From the NCBI RefSeq assembly GCF_921293875.1, contig NZ_CAKLDI010000001.1, positions 836,475 through 900,474 of the forward strand: a stretch of DNA of 64,000 bases, given 5' to 3'. The notes under the pieces are model-generated. The model searched no databases, was not told where the DNA came from, and was given only the letters and a program-made list of their open reading frames with translations. The position numbers and the translations under genes were made by a program. Shown one piece after another: positions 19,191 through 28,685 of this stretch. The stretch comes from Vibrio stylophorae (GTDB lineage Bacteria > Pseudomonadota > Gammaproteobacteria > Enterobacterales > Vibrionaceae). How positions within the stretch are numbered: position 1 is the stretch's first letter; each line of letters begins with the position of its first letter.

Positions 19191-19787
19191 ATGGAACATT
19201 ATATTAGCCTGCTGGTTCGCTCGATCTTTATTGAGAACCTAGCATTATCATTCTTCCTTGGTATGTGTACTTTCCTAGCGGTGTCTAAGAAAGTAAAAAC
19301 ATCAATGGGTTTGGGTGTCGCAGTAACTGTCGTATTGATGGTTTCCGTTCCTGCGAACAACTTGATTTACAACTTGATTCTGAAAGATGGCGCCTTGATG
19401 CCAGGTTTGGATCTGAGCTTCTTAAACTTCATCACCTTTATTGGTGTGATTGCAGCTCTGGTACAAATTCTAGAAATGATCCTGGATCGCTTCTTTCCAC
19501 CACTTTATAACGCGTTGGGTATCTTCCTACCTTTGATTACCGTGAACTGTGCGATTTTTGGTGCGGTATCTTTCATGGTGCAACGTGATTATAACTTCAG
19601 TGAATCTGTGGTGTATGGCTTGGGTAGCGGTATTGGTTGGACGCTTGCGATTGTTGCTTTGGCAGGTATTCGCGAAAAGCTGAAGTATGCTGATGTCCCT
19701 CCAGGTCTTCGTGGTTTAGGAATCACCTTTATCACAGCAGGTTTGATGGCGTTAGGCTTTATGTCTTTCTCTGGTGTTCAACTGTAA
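19191..19787 (+). CDS. nqrE: Na+-translocating NADH:quinone reductase subunit E
   Basis: Membrane subunit of 198 residues, pseudo-symmetric with NqrD. Cys26 (FFLGMCTF) and Cys120 ([10 protein letters not shown]) complete the four-cysteine site of the intramembrane iron-sulfur centre. AAGGAG lies nine bases before the ATG, inside the end of nqrD. Six hydrophobic helices can be traced. Confidence 0.97.
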   Translation: MEHYISLLVRSIFIENLALSFFLGMCTFLAVSKKVKTSMGLGVAVTVVLMVSVPANNLIYNLILKDGALMPGLDLSFLNFITFIGVIAALVQILEMILDRFFPPLYNALGIFLPLITVNCAIFGAVSFMVQRDYNFSESVVYGLGSGIGWTLAIVALAGIREKLKYADVPPGLRGLGITFITAGLMALGFMSFSGVQL

Positions 19788-19820
19788 GTCGGGTAAACCG
19801 CAATAACAAAGGAATAATGA

Positions 19821-21047
19821 ATGAATACGATTATTCTCGGCGTCGTGATGTTTACCTTGATCATTTTGGCCTTGGTATTGGTAATTCTCTTTGCGAAGTC
19901 CAAATTGGTTCCAACAGGTGATATCACAATTAGCATTAATGGCGATCCAGATAAGGCGATCACCACCGGTGCGGGTGGTAAGTTGCTTACTGCTCTTGCT
20001 GGCTCTGGCATTTTCGTGTCTTCAGCTTGTGGCGGTGGTGGCTCATGTGGCCAGTGCCGCGTTAAAGTGAAATCAGGTGGTGGTGATATTCTGCCAACTG
20101 AATTGGACCATATCTCTAAGGGTGAAGCCCGTGAAGGTGAGCGTCTAGCCTGTCAGGTGAATGTGAAAACTGACATGGACATTGAGTTGCCAGAAGAGAT
20201 CTTCGGTGTGAAACGATGGGAATGTGAAGTTATCTCCAATGATAACAAAGCAACTTTTATCAAAGAGTTGAAACTACGCATTCCAGCCGGCGAAACCGTA
20301 CCTTTCCGTGCGGGTGGTTATATCCAGATTGAAGCGCCTGTGCACCATGTGAAATACAGTGAATTTGATATTCCTGAAGAGTACCGTGGCGACTGGGACA
20401 AATTTAATCTGTTCCGCTATGAGTCAATCGTGAATGAACCGACGATTCGTGCTTACTCAATGGCGAACTACCCAGAAGAAGAAGGCATCATCATGTTGAA
20501 CGTGCGTATTGCGACTCCGCCGCCGAACAACCCTGATGTACCACCAGGTATCATGTCTTCTTACATTTGGTCACTGAAAGCGGGTGATAAATGTACGATT
20601 TCGGGTCCATTTGGTGAATTCTTTGCGAAAGAAACTGATGCAGAGATGGTCTTCATTGGCGGTGGTGCTGGTATGGCACCAATGCGTTCACATATTTTCG
20701 ATCAGCTGAAGCGTCTGAAATCAAAACGTAAGATGAGCTTCTGGTATGGTGCCCGTTCGAAGCGTGAAATGTTCTATGTAGAAGATTTCGATATGCTTCA
20801 AGCAGAAAATGACAACTTTGTTTGGCATTGTGCGCTGTCTGATCCACTTCCAGAGGATAACTGGGATGGATACACTGGCTTTATCCATAACGTGCTTTAT
20901 GAAAACTACTTGCGTGATCATGAAGCGCCAGAGGATTGCGAATTTTACATGTGTGGTCCGCCAGTGATGAACGCCGCAGTGATCAATATGCTCAAAGATC
21001 TCGGTGTAGAAGAAGAAAATATTCTTCTCGATGATTTTGGTGGCTAA
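19821..21047 (+). CDS. nqrF: Na+-translocating NADH:quinone reductase subunit F (NADH-binding)
   Basis: Electron input module: one N-terminal helix, a 2Fe-2S ferredoxin domain and a ferredoxin-reductase FAD/NADH domain (408 residues). Cluster ligands are Cys70, Cys76, Cys79 and Cys111 ([12 protein letters not shown] and RLACQV), at the numbers known for V. cholerae Nqr[12 protein letters not shown] binds FAD, and [12 protein letters not shown] with [11 protein letters not shown] binds NADH. AAAGGAA precedes the ATG. A perfect hairpin terminator follows, so apbE-nqrM may be expressed by read-through or from another promoter. Confidence 0.98.
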   Translation: MNTIILGVVMFTLIILALVLVILFAKSKLVPTGDITISINGDPDKAITTGAGGKLLTALAGSGIFVSSACGGGGSCGQCRVKVKSGGGDILPTELDHISKGEAREGERLACQVNVKTDMDIELPEEIFGVKRWECEVISNDNKATFIKELKLRIPAGETVPFRAGGYIQIEAPVHHVKYSEFDIPEEYRGDWDKFNLFRYESIVNEPTIRAYSMANYPEEEGIIMLNVRIATPPPNNPDVPPGIMSSYIWSLKAGDKCTISGPFGEFFAKETDAEMVFIGGGAGMAPMRSHIFDQLKRLKSKRKMSFWYGARSKREMFYVEDFDMLQAENDNFVWHCALSDPLPEDNWDGYTGFIHNVLYENYLRDHEAPEDCEFYMCGPPVMNAAVINMLKDLGVEEENILLDDFGG

Positions 21048-21065
21048 CCCCATTACGGAATAAAA

Positions 21066-21091
21066 TGGCTGGCCTTAAGGCCAGCCTTTTT
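21066..21091 (+). terminator. Terminator or attenuating hairpin between nqrF and apbE
   Basis: GGCTGGCCTT-AAGGCCAGCC is a perfect 10-base-pair inverted repeat followed by TTTTT, starting 19 bases after the nqrF stop. It would lower expression of the accessory genes apbE and nqrM relative to the structural subunits. Confidence 0.8.
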
Positions 21092-21120
21092 CATATCAGT
21101 ACAATTTTCGGAACAAGATT

Positions 21121-22161
21121 ATGTATTCTCAATTGCGACGCGCAGTATCTTGGTTAGGGCTAGGGTTGCTTGTGTTGGTTATGCAAGGATGTAGCCAAGA
21201 CAAGCAGGTCTATCATTTAACTGGCTCAACTATGGGCACTTACTATTCAATCAAGGTGATTTTGCCGCAGGATAGCCAGCTTAAACCTGACTTTTTGCTC
21301 AATGAGATCGATTTACGTCTTGAGCGTGTGAACGATCAAATGTCGACTTATCGCAAAGACTCAGAACTCAGTCGTTTTAACCAAAGCCGCACTGATACGC
21401 CAATGACAGTTTCACAAGATACTGCATTTGTAATTACCGAAGCTTTGCGCCTGAATAAATTAACCAGCGGTGCTTTGGATGTCACCATGGGACCTTTGGT
21501 GAATCTTTGGGGGTTTGGTCCTGAAGCGCGCCCTGAAACTGTACCGAGTAAGGCACTGATTGCAGAGCGTCGTAAAATGACCGGCACGCAATTTCTTCAT
21601 GTTGTTTCGCCAACGCAGTTAGTTAAGACAAATCCAGATCTTTATGTCGATCTGTCTTCGATTGCCAAAGGCTTTGGTGTTGATGTGATTGCTGAATACT
21701 TTGATGATTTGGGTATCAAGGATTACTTGGTTGAAATTGGTGGCGAAGTGCGCACGCGCGGAGTGAATGATGCCGGTGTGCCATGGCGTATTGCCATTGA
21801 AAAACCGGTACCAGGGCAGCCAGCAGTACAGCAGATCGTTTCTATATCTGATCATGCGATTGCAACATCAGGTGATTATCGTAATTACTTTGAAGAAAAT
21901 GGCCGCCGCTATTCGCATACTATCGATCCAGCAACGGCAATGCCAATCAATCACAGACTGGTCTCTGTGAGCGTGATTAATCAATCTTGTATGACAGCGG
22001 ATGGCTTGGCGACCGGTTTGATGGTCATGGGGCCAGAAAAAGGTCTCGCACTTGCCGAGAAAGAAGGTCTAGCTGTGTATATGATTATTAAAACGGATGA
22101 TGGCTTTGAAAGCCGTTATTCCAGTGCATTTAAACCTTATTTAGCTGTTGAGGGCGAATAA
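21121..22161 (+). CDS. apbE: FAD:protein FMN transferase ApbE (lipoprotein)
   Basis: Transfers FMN from FAD to threonines of NqrB and NqrC on the periplasmic side. The 346-residue product begins with a lipoprotein signal ending in MQGC (Cys24). The family signatures GSTMGTYYSIKV, GALDVTMGPLVNLWGFG, and DLSSIAKGFGVD with SHTIDPATAMPI are all present. Its location after nqrF matches its job. The stop codon shares its last base with the nqrM ATG. Confidence 0.96.
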   Translation: MYSQLRRAVSWLGLGLLVLVMQGCSQDKQVYHLTGSTMGTYYSIKVILPQDSQLKPDFLLNEIDLRLERVNDQMSTYRKDSELSRFNQSRTDTPMTVSQDTAFVITEALRLNKLTSGALDVTMGPLVNLWGFGPEARPETVPSKALIAERRKMTGTQFLHVVSPTQLVKTNPDLYVDLSSIAKGFGVDVIAEYFDDLGIKDYLVEIGGEVRTRGVNDAGVPWRIAIEKPVPGQPAVQQIVSISDHAIATSGDYRNYFEENGRRYSHTIDPATAMPINHRLVSVSVINQSCMTADGLATGLMVMGPEKGLALAEKEGLAVYMIIKTDDGFESRYSSAFKPYLAVEGE

Positions 22162-22382
22162 TGCAGATTTTTCTGATTACATTTGGATTTTTTGTGGTGG
22201 TAATTGCCGCGATGGCAATTGGCTATGTGATTCAACGTAAGTCGATTCATGGTAGTTGTGGCGGTCTTGGCTCTGTTGGCATTGAGAAAGAGTGTGATTG
22301 CCCAGAGCCCTGTGATGCGCGCAAAGCGCGAGAAGCGAAAGCCAAACAAGAAGAACAATGGCAGAAGGATCGCATTCTTTAA
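22161..22382 (+). CDS. nqrM: NqrM, Fe delivery/maturation factor of Na+-NQR (DUF539)
   Basis: A small membrane protein of 73 residues: one N-terminal helix (IFLITFGFFVVVIAAMAIGYV) and a tail with four cysteines (Cys33, Cys45, Cys47, Cys51). NqrM is required to build the iron centre held by NqrD and NqrE. It overlaps apbE by one base and ends the nqr operon; a terminator follows immediately. Confidence 0.93.
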   Translation: MQIFLITFGFFVVVIAAMAIGYVIQRKSIHGSCGGLGSVGIEKECDCPEPCDARKAREAKAKQEEQWQKDRIL

Positions 22383-22384
22383 TG

Positions 22385-22416
22385 AAAAACGCAGCGCTAG
22401 TCGCTGCGTTTTTTTT
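22385..22416 (+). terminator. Intrinsic terminator of the nqr operon
   Basis: AAAAACGCAGCG-CTAGT-CGCTGCGTTTTTTTT: an eight-base-pair GC-rich stem with an eight-T tail, starting two bases after the nqrM stop. Confidence 0.9.
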
Positions 22417-22470
22417 ATGACTGGCGTAGAATACCAGCAATAACCTTTGATAAGAACGGATACCAAACCG

Positions 22471-24375
22471 TTGAAAAATCTAACTTCTTGGCTATTTAGT
22501 CTCTCGCGGAACCAAAAAATCATTTTAAGTATGGCAAGTGACGCGGTATTTATTATTTTTGCCTATATTTGCGCATATTATGCACGTTTGGGGGATTTTG
22601 CTGAAACGCTTTCAAATATTAATATATGGGTTTGTAGTGCGACAGCAGCGATGACTCTCATTGCATTTCATTGCTTGGGTTTATATCGGACTGTATTGCG
22701 ATATGCAGGCGTTGATTTGGGGAAATTAATGCTTGCTGGTGTTTTATTTTCAGCCGTAACAATAACGCTATTGTCATATTACTTTCGAGAAATGCTGCCG
22801 CGGACAGTGCCGATTATTTACAGCGCCTTTTTATTCTGTCTTGTCGTGAGCATTCGCGTATGGTTACGGCATTTACATCATTCATTGATTCATAGTTGCT
22901 CAAAGAAAGCACTTATTTATGGTGCGGGGCGATGTGGTCGTCAACTTGCTGCAATCCTAAAGCAAGGTGAAATGTATACACCAGTTGCTTATATTGATGA
23001 TGATGCCAACTTACAAGGCAAAACAGTTCAAGGACTGAAGGTCTATTCACCCAATCAACTTGAACGCATGATTAAAAAGTATCAACTTACACATGTTTTT
23101 GTAGCGCTGTCCAGTGGTTCGAAAAATGAGCGGAAGGTCATCGTACGTTCATTAATGCCACATAAACTCGAAGTATTATCCATTCCTGATATCAATGCAG
23201 TCGCTACTGGGGAGATTAAATTCGATGAGCTTAAAGATGTCGCTATTGATGATCTTCTTGGGCGTCATAGTGTTGATGCGCATCACGCATTGCTGACGGC
23301 GAATATTCGTTCATTGAATGTGATGGTCACTGGGGCTGGCGGATCAATTGGTTCTGAGCTATGTCGACAAATTATTAAACAAAACCCGCAGCAAATCGTA
23401 TTATTTGAGTTGAATGAATTTGCTTTATATCAAATAGAAAAAGAGCTCAGTGCCATAGCAAGTTGTGAAGTCATTTCTATTTTGGGTTCGGTACAAGATC
23501 AAGCGCGATTGACTTCCGTGATGAAGCACTTTGCCATAGATACGCTCTATCATGCGGCAGCTTATAAGCATGTCCCTTTGGTCGAACAGAATATGAGTCA
23601 AGGTGTGCTGAATAATTTATTCGGGACACAGTCTTGCGCCGATGCGGCTATTGAAGCCGCAGTGAAAACTTTTGTTCTGATTTCAACAGATAAAGCGGTT
23701 CGGCCGACCAATGCCATGGGGGCTAGTAAGCGCATGGCTGAATTGGTGTTACAGGCTAAATCAGCTGAGCAGTCAAAGACGCGTTTTACCATGGTGCGCT
23801 TTGGTAATGTGCTGGGTTCATCTGGCTCAGTCATCCCACTTTTTAAACAGCAGATTCAAAATGGTGGTCCAATTACCGTCACACACCCTGAGATTATTCG
23901 TTATTTTATGACAATTCCTGAGGCTGCTCAGTTGGTAATTCAGGCTGGCGCTATGGGAGAAGGTGGTGATGTCTTTGTGTTAGATATGGGTGAACCGGTA
24001 AAAATTGTCGATTTGGCTAAAAACTTGGTGTCTTTGTCTGGTTTGGACATTAAAGATGCCGACCACCCCTATGGCGATGTGGAGATCCAATTTACGGGAT
24101 TGCGGCCAGGCGAGAAGTTATATGAAGAATTGCTCGTGGGTGAACATGAAACAACAACCATGCATCCACAAATCAAACGCGCGCACGAACCCATGCTAGC
24201 GCTTGAACAACTAGAACCATTACTTAAGAACATTTATTTGGCTTGCCGCTGTGAAGATTCAGTTGAAATACGTCGTCTGTTGGCATTGGCGCCAACGGGT
24301 TATTGTGCAGACCAAAAAATTGTAGATTGGCTTTGGCAAAATAATATTGTCGAGATCAAGTCTGCAAGAAGTTGA
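22471..24375 (+). CDS. Membrane nucleotide-sugar 4,6-dehydratase, WbpM/PglF/FlaA1 family
   Basis: A polysaccharide-biosynthesis dehydratase of about 634 residues. Four N-terminal membrane helices (about 20-140) precede a CoA-binding-like Rossmann domain (YGAGRCGRQ) and a catalytic SDR domain with [33 protein letters not shown] (Met in place of the usual Tyr, as in this family) and [13 protein letters not shown]. Such enzymes convert UDP-GlcNAc to the 4-keto-6-deoxy sugar for O-antigen, capsule or glycoprotein glycans. No ATG is well placed; TTG 22471 gives the family N-terminus, TTG 22447 is an alternative. The coding is visibly more AT-rich than neighbours, and no glycosyltransferase cluster surrounds it, so it looks like the edge of a former or imported surface-sugar locus. 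Confidence 0.88.
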   Translation: MKNLTSWLFSLSRNQKIILSMASDAVFIIFAYICAYYARLGDFAETLSNINIWVCSATAAMTLIAFHCLGLYRTVLRYAGVDLGKLMLAGVLFSAVTITLLSYYFREMLPRTVPIIYSAFLFCLVVSIRVWLRHLHHSLIHSCSKKALIYGAGRCGRQLAAILKQGEMYTPVAYIDDDANLQGKTVQGLKVYSPNQLERMIKKYQLTHVFVALSSGSKNERKVIVRSLMPHKLEVLSIPDINAVATGEIKFDELKDVAIDDLLGRHSVDAHHALLTANIRSLNVMVTGAGGSIGSELCRQIIKQNPQQIVLFELNEFALYQIEKELSAIASCEVISILGSVQDQARLTSVMKHFAIDTLYHAAAYKHVPLVEQNMSQGVLNNLFGTQSCADAAIEAAVKTFVLISTDKAVRPTNAMGASKRMAELVLQAKSAEQSKTRFTMVRFGNVLGSSGSVIPLFKQQIQNGGPITVTHPEIIRYFMTIPEAAQLVIQAGAMGEGGDVFVLDMGEPVKIVDLAKNLVSLSGLDIKDADHPYGDVEIQFTGLRPGEKLYEELLVGEHETTTMHPQIKRAHEPMLALEQLEPLLKNIYLACRCEDSVEIRRLLALAPTGYCADQKIVDWLWQNNIVEIKSARS

Positions 24376-24385
24376 GATAAATTTG

Positions 24386-25279
24386 ATGAAACAAATTCGA
24401 AAAGCAGTGATTCCAGTGGCAGGTCTTGGGACTCGAATGTTGCCCGCTACAAAGGCAATTCCCAAAGAGATGTTGCCGATTGTGGATAAGCCGTTGATTC
24501 AATATGTGGTCAATGAATGTATTGCCGCAGGGATCAAAGAAATTATTTTGGTGACCCATGCGTCTAAAAATTCCATTGAAAACCACTTTGATACCTCTTT
24601 TGAACTGGAAGCAACGCTTGAAAAGCGTGTAAAACGCCAATTACTTGATGAAGTGCAAGCGATTTGCCCTGCGGATGTCACCATCATGCATGTGCGCCAG
24701 GGGCATGCTAAGGGACTTGGTCATGCGATTTTGTGCGCGAAACCTTTAGTGGGTGATGAGCCATTTGCGGTGGTCTTGCCAGATGTCTTGCTCGATGATG
24801 CTTCCTGTGATTTGCAAAAAGATAATTTGGCGCAGATGGCTGCACTTTATCAGGATACTGGGCATAGCCAGATTTTGGTTGAGCCTGTTGCGCAAGCACT
24901 TGTTCACCAATATGGTGTTGTAGATATTCATGGCGCCGAATTATCGCCAGGCGAATCAGCACCCATGGTGGCGACGGTTGAAAAGCCAAATGCAGAAGAG
25001 GCACCATCTAATTTAGCGATTGTCGGTCGTTATGTGCTTTCAGAGAAAATCTGGCCACTACTAGCAAAAACACCTCCGGGTGCTGGTGATGAAATTCAGC
25101 TTACCGATGCGATTGATATGCTCATGGCTGAAGCGCCTGTAAATGCTTATCACATGAAAGGGGTGAGTCATGATTGCGGCAGTAAGTTTGGTTATGTGAA
25201 AGCCTTTATCGATTATGCATTGCGCCATGATGAAGTAAAAGATCGGCTACAAACCTATTTGAAGTCGTTAAATGCTTAA
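24386..25279 (+). CDS. galU: UTP-glucose-1-phosphate uridylyltransferase GalU
   Basis: Makes UDP-glucose from UTP and glucose-1-phosphate for surface glycans and trehalose. It has 297 residues with the nucleotide-binding [22 protein letters not shown] split at its glycine loop, then [35 protein letters not shown] and the C-terminal GKFG-like [12 protein letters not shown] 24386 is ten bases after the preceding stop, so both genes are probably co-transcribed and functionally linked through nucleotide sugars. In-frame codons upstream read into the end of the dehydratase. Confidence 0.96.
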   Translation: MKQIRKAVIPVAGLGTRMLPATKAIPKEMLPIVDKPLIQYVVNECIAAGIKEIILVTHASKNSIENHFDTSFELEATLEKRVKRQLLDEVQAICPADVTIMHVRQGHAKGLGHAILCAKPLVGDEPFAVVLPDVLLDDASCDLQKDNLAQMAALYQDTGHSQILVEPVAQALVHQYGVVDIHGAELSPGESAPMVATVEKPNAEEAPSNLAIVGRYVLSEKIWPLLAKTPPGAGDEIQLTDAIDMLMAEAPVNAYHMKGVSHDCGSKFGYVKAFIDYALRHDEVKDRLQTYLKSLNA

Positions 25280-25280
25280 T

Positions 25281-25308
25281 AAAAAGGCTTCCATTTGGAA
25301 GCCTTTTT
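25281..25308. terminator. Bidirectional terminator between galU and hns
   Basis: AAAAAGGCTTCC-ATTT-GGAAGCCTTTTT is symmetrical with A and T runs on either side, so it serves galU (plus) and hns (minus). Confidence 0.88.
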
Positions 25309-25324
25309 AATTTAGTGAGGGCGA

Positions 25325-25720
25325 TTAGATTAAGAAATCATCTAGATTCGCGCCAGCATCCAATTTTTCTTTAAGTGCTGATGGGGTACGGCCTTGGCCA
25401 GTCCAAGTTTTCTCTTCACCGTTTTCATCGATGAATTTGTATTTTGCTGGACGTGGTGCGCGTTTACCTTTGGCTTTTGGCGCAGACTCAGAGAAAAGCT
25501 CTTCTGGGTTGATGCCATCTTTTAAAAGCATTTCACGATATTGTTCTAGTTTAGCAAGGCGTTCTGCATTTGCTTCGCGCTCTGCTGCTTCAGACTCTTC
25601 ACGTTCTGCAATAACAAGCGTTAATTTCTCTTGTGCCTCAACCAATTGTTCAAGTGATAGATCACGAGTTTGCGCACGCAAAGAACGTAGGTTAAGTAGA
25701 ACCTTAATTGCTTCAGACAT
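25325..25720 (-). CDS. hns: H-NS-family nucleoid-structuring DNA-binding protein
   Basis: Global silencer of AT-rich DNA. The 131-residue protein has an N-terminal coiled-coil dimerisation region (about 1-65, rich in Glu, Arg and Ala), a basic linker (KAKGKRAPRPAKY) and a C-terminal DNA-binding domain with the AT-hook-like loop TWTGQGRTP. Length and order are those of Vibrio and E. coli H-NS. A perfect eight-base-pair hairpin lies in the leader, 30-50 bases upstream of the start codon. The AT-rich DNA upstream is a plausible site for self-regulation (inference). Confidence 0.95.
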   Translation of the reverse strand: MSEAIKVLLNLRSLRAQTRDLSLEQLVEAQEKLTLVIAEREESEAAEREANAERLAKLEQYREMLLKDGINPEELFSESAPKAKGKRAPRPAKYKFIDENGEEKTWTGQGRTPSALKEKLDAGANLDDFLI

Positions 25721-26082
25721 AGTTATTAATCCTATTTTATTTTCCTATGAATCAGGGGGAATACCCCTGATACAGGGATATTAGTTATTTCGATTTAAAT
25801 TCTAGCAGCGCTTTTTTTAAAATAAAAGAAAACAAATGATAATGTTCAGATAGGGTTAATTTTCAACATCTTTTTTTTGCAGTGAATATGATGTTGGGAG
25901 AGACTTTACGGTTAAAATTAAATCTATCAGAAATGCTGCAAAATTTATTGCGACGAAGTTCAAGTTCGATTCGAGCAAATGTCGAACCGTGTTTGCACAA
26001 AAAAACACCTATAATGTTACATTCTTCAAAAAGAAATGGTTGCAAATGTGAGCTTTGTCATTAGAATTGGCTGCACCTAATC
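25721..26082. promoter_or_regulatory. Divergent promoter region hns / lysine-riboswitch gene
   Basis: AT-rich gap with no gene. It contains a hairpin ATCAGGGG-GAATA-CCCCTGAT (25750-25770) in the hns leader and a perfect TATAAT (26010-26015) pointing toward the riboswitch. The -35 for the latter is poor. The DNA between about 25800 and 26000 has A/T tracts of the kind H-NS binds. Confidence 0.5.
26010..26015 (+). promoter_or_regulatory. Probable -10 box for the riboswitch transcript
   Basis: A consensus TATAAT lies about 70 bases before the riboswitch aptamer. A start near 26022 would give a leader holding the whole aptamer. No -35 of good quality was found, so this is tentative. Confidence 0.45.
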
Positions 26083-26337
26083 CAGGTAGAGGCGCACTGT
26101 CTATCAGTAGGTTTGGCGAGGTTGACCACCGATGACCCAAATTGAAAGGAGCCCGTGCCGAAGTCTATAAAGCGTCATCTTTGTAGGCTGGGGTCGTTTT
26201 TAATAGGAACGACACTGCCATAGTCAACATTCACTATGGAGCGCTACTGTTGGGGGTCCCAATTGGGGTTTTCTCATCTATCCATGTCATATGGAAACAG
26301 TAGATCTCCAACCAAATAGGTTGTACGAGAGATCATG
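26083..26337 (+). ncRNA. Lysine riboswitch (L-box) with apparent translational switch
   Basis: The aptamer (about 26083-26250) shows the L-box signatures in order: GGTAGAGGCGC, AGTAGGTTTGGCGAGGTTG, GGAGCCCGTGCCGAAGTC, GGCTGGGGTCG, ACTGCCATAGTC and CTATGGAGCGCTAC. P1 pairs GTAG (26086-26089) with CTAC (26244-26247). Downstream, GATCTC (26303-26308) pairs with GAGATC (26329-26334), backed by AACC/GGTT, and hides the bases just before the ATG at 26335. A competing helix joins the 3' P1 strand GGAGCGCTACTGTT (26238-26251) to AACAGTAGATCTCC (26296-26309), 12 of 14 pairs. So lysine binding would free the second strand to mask the start site, and lack of lysine would open it. This is my reading from complementarity, without computed folding. 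Confidence 0.9.
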
Positions 26338-27948
26338 GACATTTCCACTCACGAATATATCAACACAGTTTACTCTGTGATCCCGCCAGTCGTGGCGTTA
26401 ATCCTAGTTCTATTTACCCGTCGGGTGCTGCTTTCTTTGGGCGTCGGCATTCTCTGTGGTGCATATTTTTATGCCGAAGGTGACCTTTGGGGCGCATTTA
26501 AATATCTCGATCATATTACCAGCGCGTTGTTTGTGAACGTTGATGGCGGAAATACATTTTGGAGCGATAAAGTTTCCATCCTCATTTTCCTTATCTGCCT
26601 TGGCGTGATGACTGCATTAATGACCCTTTCTGGTGGTACACGCGCATTTGCACAGTGGGCTCAACGTAAAATTAAAAACCGTCGCGGCGCGAAAATGATG
26701 TCTGCTCTTTTGGGCGTTTTCATTTTTATTGATGACTATTTTAATAGTCTTGCTGTCGGTGCAATTTCTCGTCCTGTAACAGATCAATTTAAAGTTTCTC
26801 GTGCGAAACTTGCCTATATTCTTGATTCAACAGCAGCACCAATGTGTGTAATTATGCCTGCATCAAGTTGGGGTGCCTATATTATTACGCAAATCGCAGA
26901 CATTCTTGAAAAAAACCACATTCATGAGTCTAGTCCGTTAGGCACTTTTGTGACCATGATTCCAATGAACTTTTATGCCATTTTCGCATTATTAATGGTG
27001 CTTGCTGTGGCTTGGTTCCAAATTGATATTGGTCCAATGCGTCGTCATGAGCGTTTAGCACTACAAGGGACTCCTGTTGAAGCGCAGGAAGGTAAAAATC
27101 AAGAAGAGATTGAAATTAAAGAGAGTAGCCAAGGTCATGTTGCTGATTTGGTGATGCCTGTTGTGGTTCTTGTGATTGCAACCATTGGTGCCATGATGTG
27201 GACTGGCGCGCAGGCAATGGCTGCGGATGGTCGCGCATTTACTGTATTGGGTGCATTTGAAAATACCTCAGTGACAGATTCTCTTCTATATAGCGGTATC
27301 ATCGGTGTATTGGCGGCGCTTGTGGGTCCACTTCGCCAGCGTCTACCTCGCGCAGAATTGGTGCATGCCATTAGCATGGGTACCAAATCTATGTTTGGTG
27401 CGATTTTGATTCTTCTGTTTGCATGGAGTATCAGTACAGTGATCGATAACCTACAAACCGGTGCTTATCTGTCTGGTTTGGTGATGGAACATAAAGTAGG
27501 TATTGCACTGATGCCGCTTATTTTCTTCACACTGTCTGGTTTTATGGCTTTTGCAACGGGGACGTCATGGGGCACCTTTGGTTTGATGCTTCCAATCGCG
27601 GGAAGCATGGCGGCGGCATCTGCGGCTAACGACCCAACAACTGCAAGCATGGTACTGCCAATGTTGGCTTCGGTACTTGCTGGCTCTGTGTTTGGTGACC
27701 ACTGCTCACCAATTTCAGATACCACCATTTTGTCCTCAACCGGTGCGCGTTGCTGCCACATTGACCACGTGATGACGCAGTTGCCTTATGCACTTTCTAT
27801 CGCACTTATCTCGATGATCGGTTATGGTGTGCTTGGCTTTACAGAAAGTACCTTTGCTGGCTTTATGACCTGTACGGTGCTGTTTATTGCTTGGATTGTC
27901 TTCTTGCTGATTTTCAACAAAAGACACCCAGAATTAGAAGAAGCATAA
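26335..27948 (+). CDS. lysW: NhaC-family transporter, putative lysine transporter LysW
   Basis: A 537-residue inner-membrane protein with about 11-12 helices, of the NhaC Na+/H+ antiporter superfamily. The family signature [21 protein letters not shown] and [15 protein letters not shown] are present, as is [20 protein letters not shown] near the C-terminus. Membership alone would suggest sodium/proton exchange, but NhaC-like genes under lysine riboswitches have been proposed to be lysine importers (LysW), and this gene sits directly behind such an element. I therefore infer lysine uptake; the ion coupling is open. It is monocistronic with its own terminator. Confidence 0.85.
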   Translation: MDISTHEYINTVYSVIPPVVALILVLFTRRVLLSLGVGILCGAYFYAEGDLWGAFKYLDHITSALFVNVDGGNTFWSDKVSILIFLICLGVMTALMTLSGGTRAFAQWAQRKIKNRRGAKMMSALLGVFIFIDDYFNSLAVGAISRPVTDQFKVSRAKLAYILDSTAAPMCVIMPASSWGAYIITQIADILEKNHIHESSPLGTFVTMIPMNFYAIFALLMVLAVAWFQIDIGPMRRHERLALQGTPVEAQEGKNQEEIEIKESSQGHVADLVMPVVVLVIATIGAMMWTGAQAMAADGRAFTVLGAFENTSVTDSLLYSGIIGVLAALVGPLRQRLPRAELVHAISMGTKSMFGAILILLFAWSISTVIDNLQTGAYLSGLVMEHKVGIALMPLIFFTLSGFMAFATGTSWGTFGLMLPIAGSMAAASAANDPTTASMVLPMLASVLAGSVFGDHCSPISDTTILSSTGARCCHIDHVMTQLPYALSIALISMIGYGVLGFTESTFAGFMTCTVLFIAWIVFLLIFNKRHPELEEA

Positions 27949-27956
27949 TGATAACA

Positions 27957-27983
27957 AGGGGCCCAGCAGGGCCCTTTGTTTTA
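27957..27983 (+). terminator. Intrinsic terminator after lysW
   Basis: AAGGGGCCC-AGCA-GGGCCCTTTGTTTT forms a compact GC-rich hairpin eight bases after the stop; the T tract is interrupted by one G. Confidence 0.75.
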
Positions 27984-28006
27984 AGACCCAGAAAGAGAGA
28001 ACACCT

Positions 28007-28588
28007 TTGGCGCAACTGTATTTCTATTACTCGGCGATGAATGCCGGTAAATCGACCACCTTGCTGCAATCTGCATTTAACTACAAAGAGCGCGGAATGA
28101 ATCCGCTGGTGATGACCGCAGCGATTGATGATCGTTTTGGTCAAGGTAAAGTGGCCTCACGAATCGGCCTAGAAGCGCCTGCAGAGCTTTTTACGCCAGA
28201 GAGTGACCTCTTTGGTGATATTCAATCCTTGCACCAACAGAGCGCGATTGACTGCGTTTTAATTGATGAAGCCCAGTTTTTAACTAAGGCACAGGTTCAT
28301 GCCATTACCTTGGTGGTGGATCAGCTTAATATTCCAGTACTTTGTTATGGCTTGCGCACGGATTTTCGTGGCGAGCTTTTTGAAGGTAGCCAATATTTAC
28401 TGGCTTGGGCTGATAAAATGGTCGAGCTCAAGACCATTTGTCATTGTGGTCGCAAAGCCAGCCGTGTGATCCGCTTAAATGGCGAAGGCAAAGCCATTGC
28501 TGATGGCGAGCAAGTCGTGATTGGTGGGAATGAAAGTTATGTCTCTGTTTGCCGCAAACATTACTTTGAGGCGCTTGAGCAAGCATAG
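28007..28588 (+). CDS. tdk: Thymidine kinase (TK1-like)
   Basis: Phosphorylates thymidine with ATP in pyrimidine salvage. The 193-residue protein has the P-loop SAMNAGKST, the Walker-B-like DEAQF, the lid [11 protein letters not shown], and zinc-binding cysteines in CHCGRKA and VCRKH. The only start that gives the family N-terminus ([15 protein letters not shown]) is TTG 28007, with AGAAAGAGAG upstream, so low translation is likely. It shares a bidirectional terminator with the his operon. Confidence 0.94.
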   Translation: MAQLYFYYSAMNAGKSTTLLQSAFNYKERGMNPLVMTAAIDDRFGQGKVASRIGLEAPAELFTPESDLFGDIQSLHQQSAIDCVLIDEAQFLTKAQVHAITLVVDQLNIPVLCYGLRTDFRGELFEGSQYLLAWADKMVELKTICHCGRKASRVIRLNGEGKAIADGEQVVIGGNESYVSVCRKHYFEALEQA

Positions 28589-28632
28589 CCATGATTGGCT
28601 GATGTCCCATGAAAAATAAGATGAACATCAGA

Positions 28633-28661
28633 TAAAAAGGGAGGCTATGCCTCCCTTTGTT
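28633..28661. terminator. Bidirectional terminator between tdk and hisIE
   Basis: AAAAAGGGAGGC-TAT-GCCTCCCTTTGTTG: a seven-base-pair GC-rich stem with A and T runs either side; it can end both convergent transcripts. Confidence 0.8.
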
Positions 28662-28685
28662 GTTTTCGCGCGTTGCCATTGAATT

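Noticed and set aside
25882-26064. 60-codon open frame before the riboswitch (Ser/Lys/Cys-rich)
   Set aside because: It overlaps the probable -10 box, has no family features, and runs up to the riboswitch aptamer.
26250-26275. Considered TTGGG-GGT-CCCAA followed by TTGGGGTTTT as the riboswitch terminator
   Set aside because: The stem is only five pairs and the T run is four; the downstream start-masking helix explains control better.
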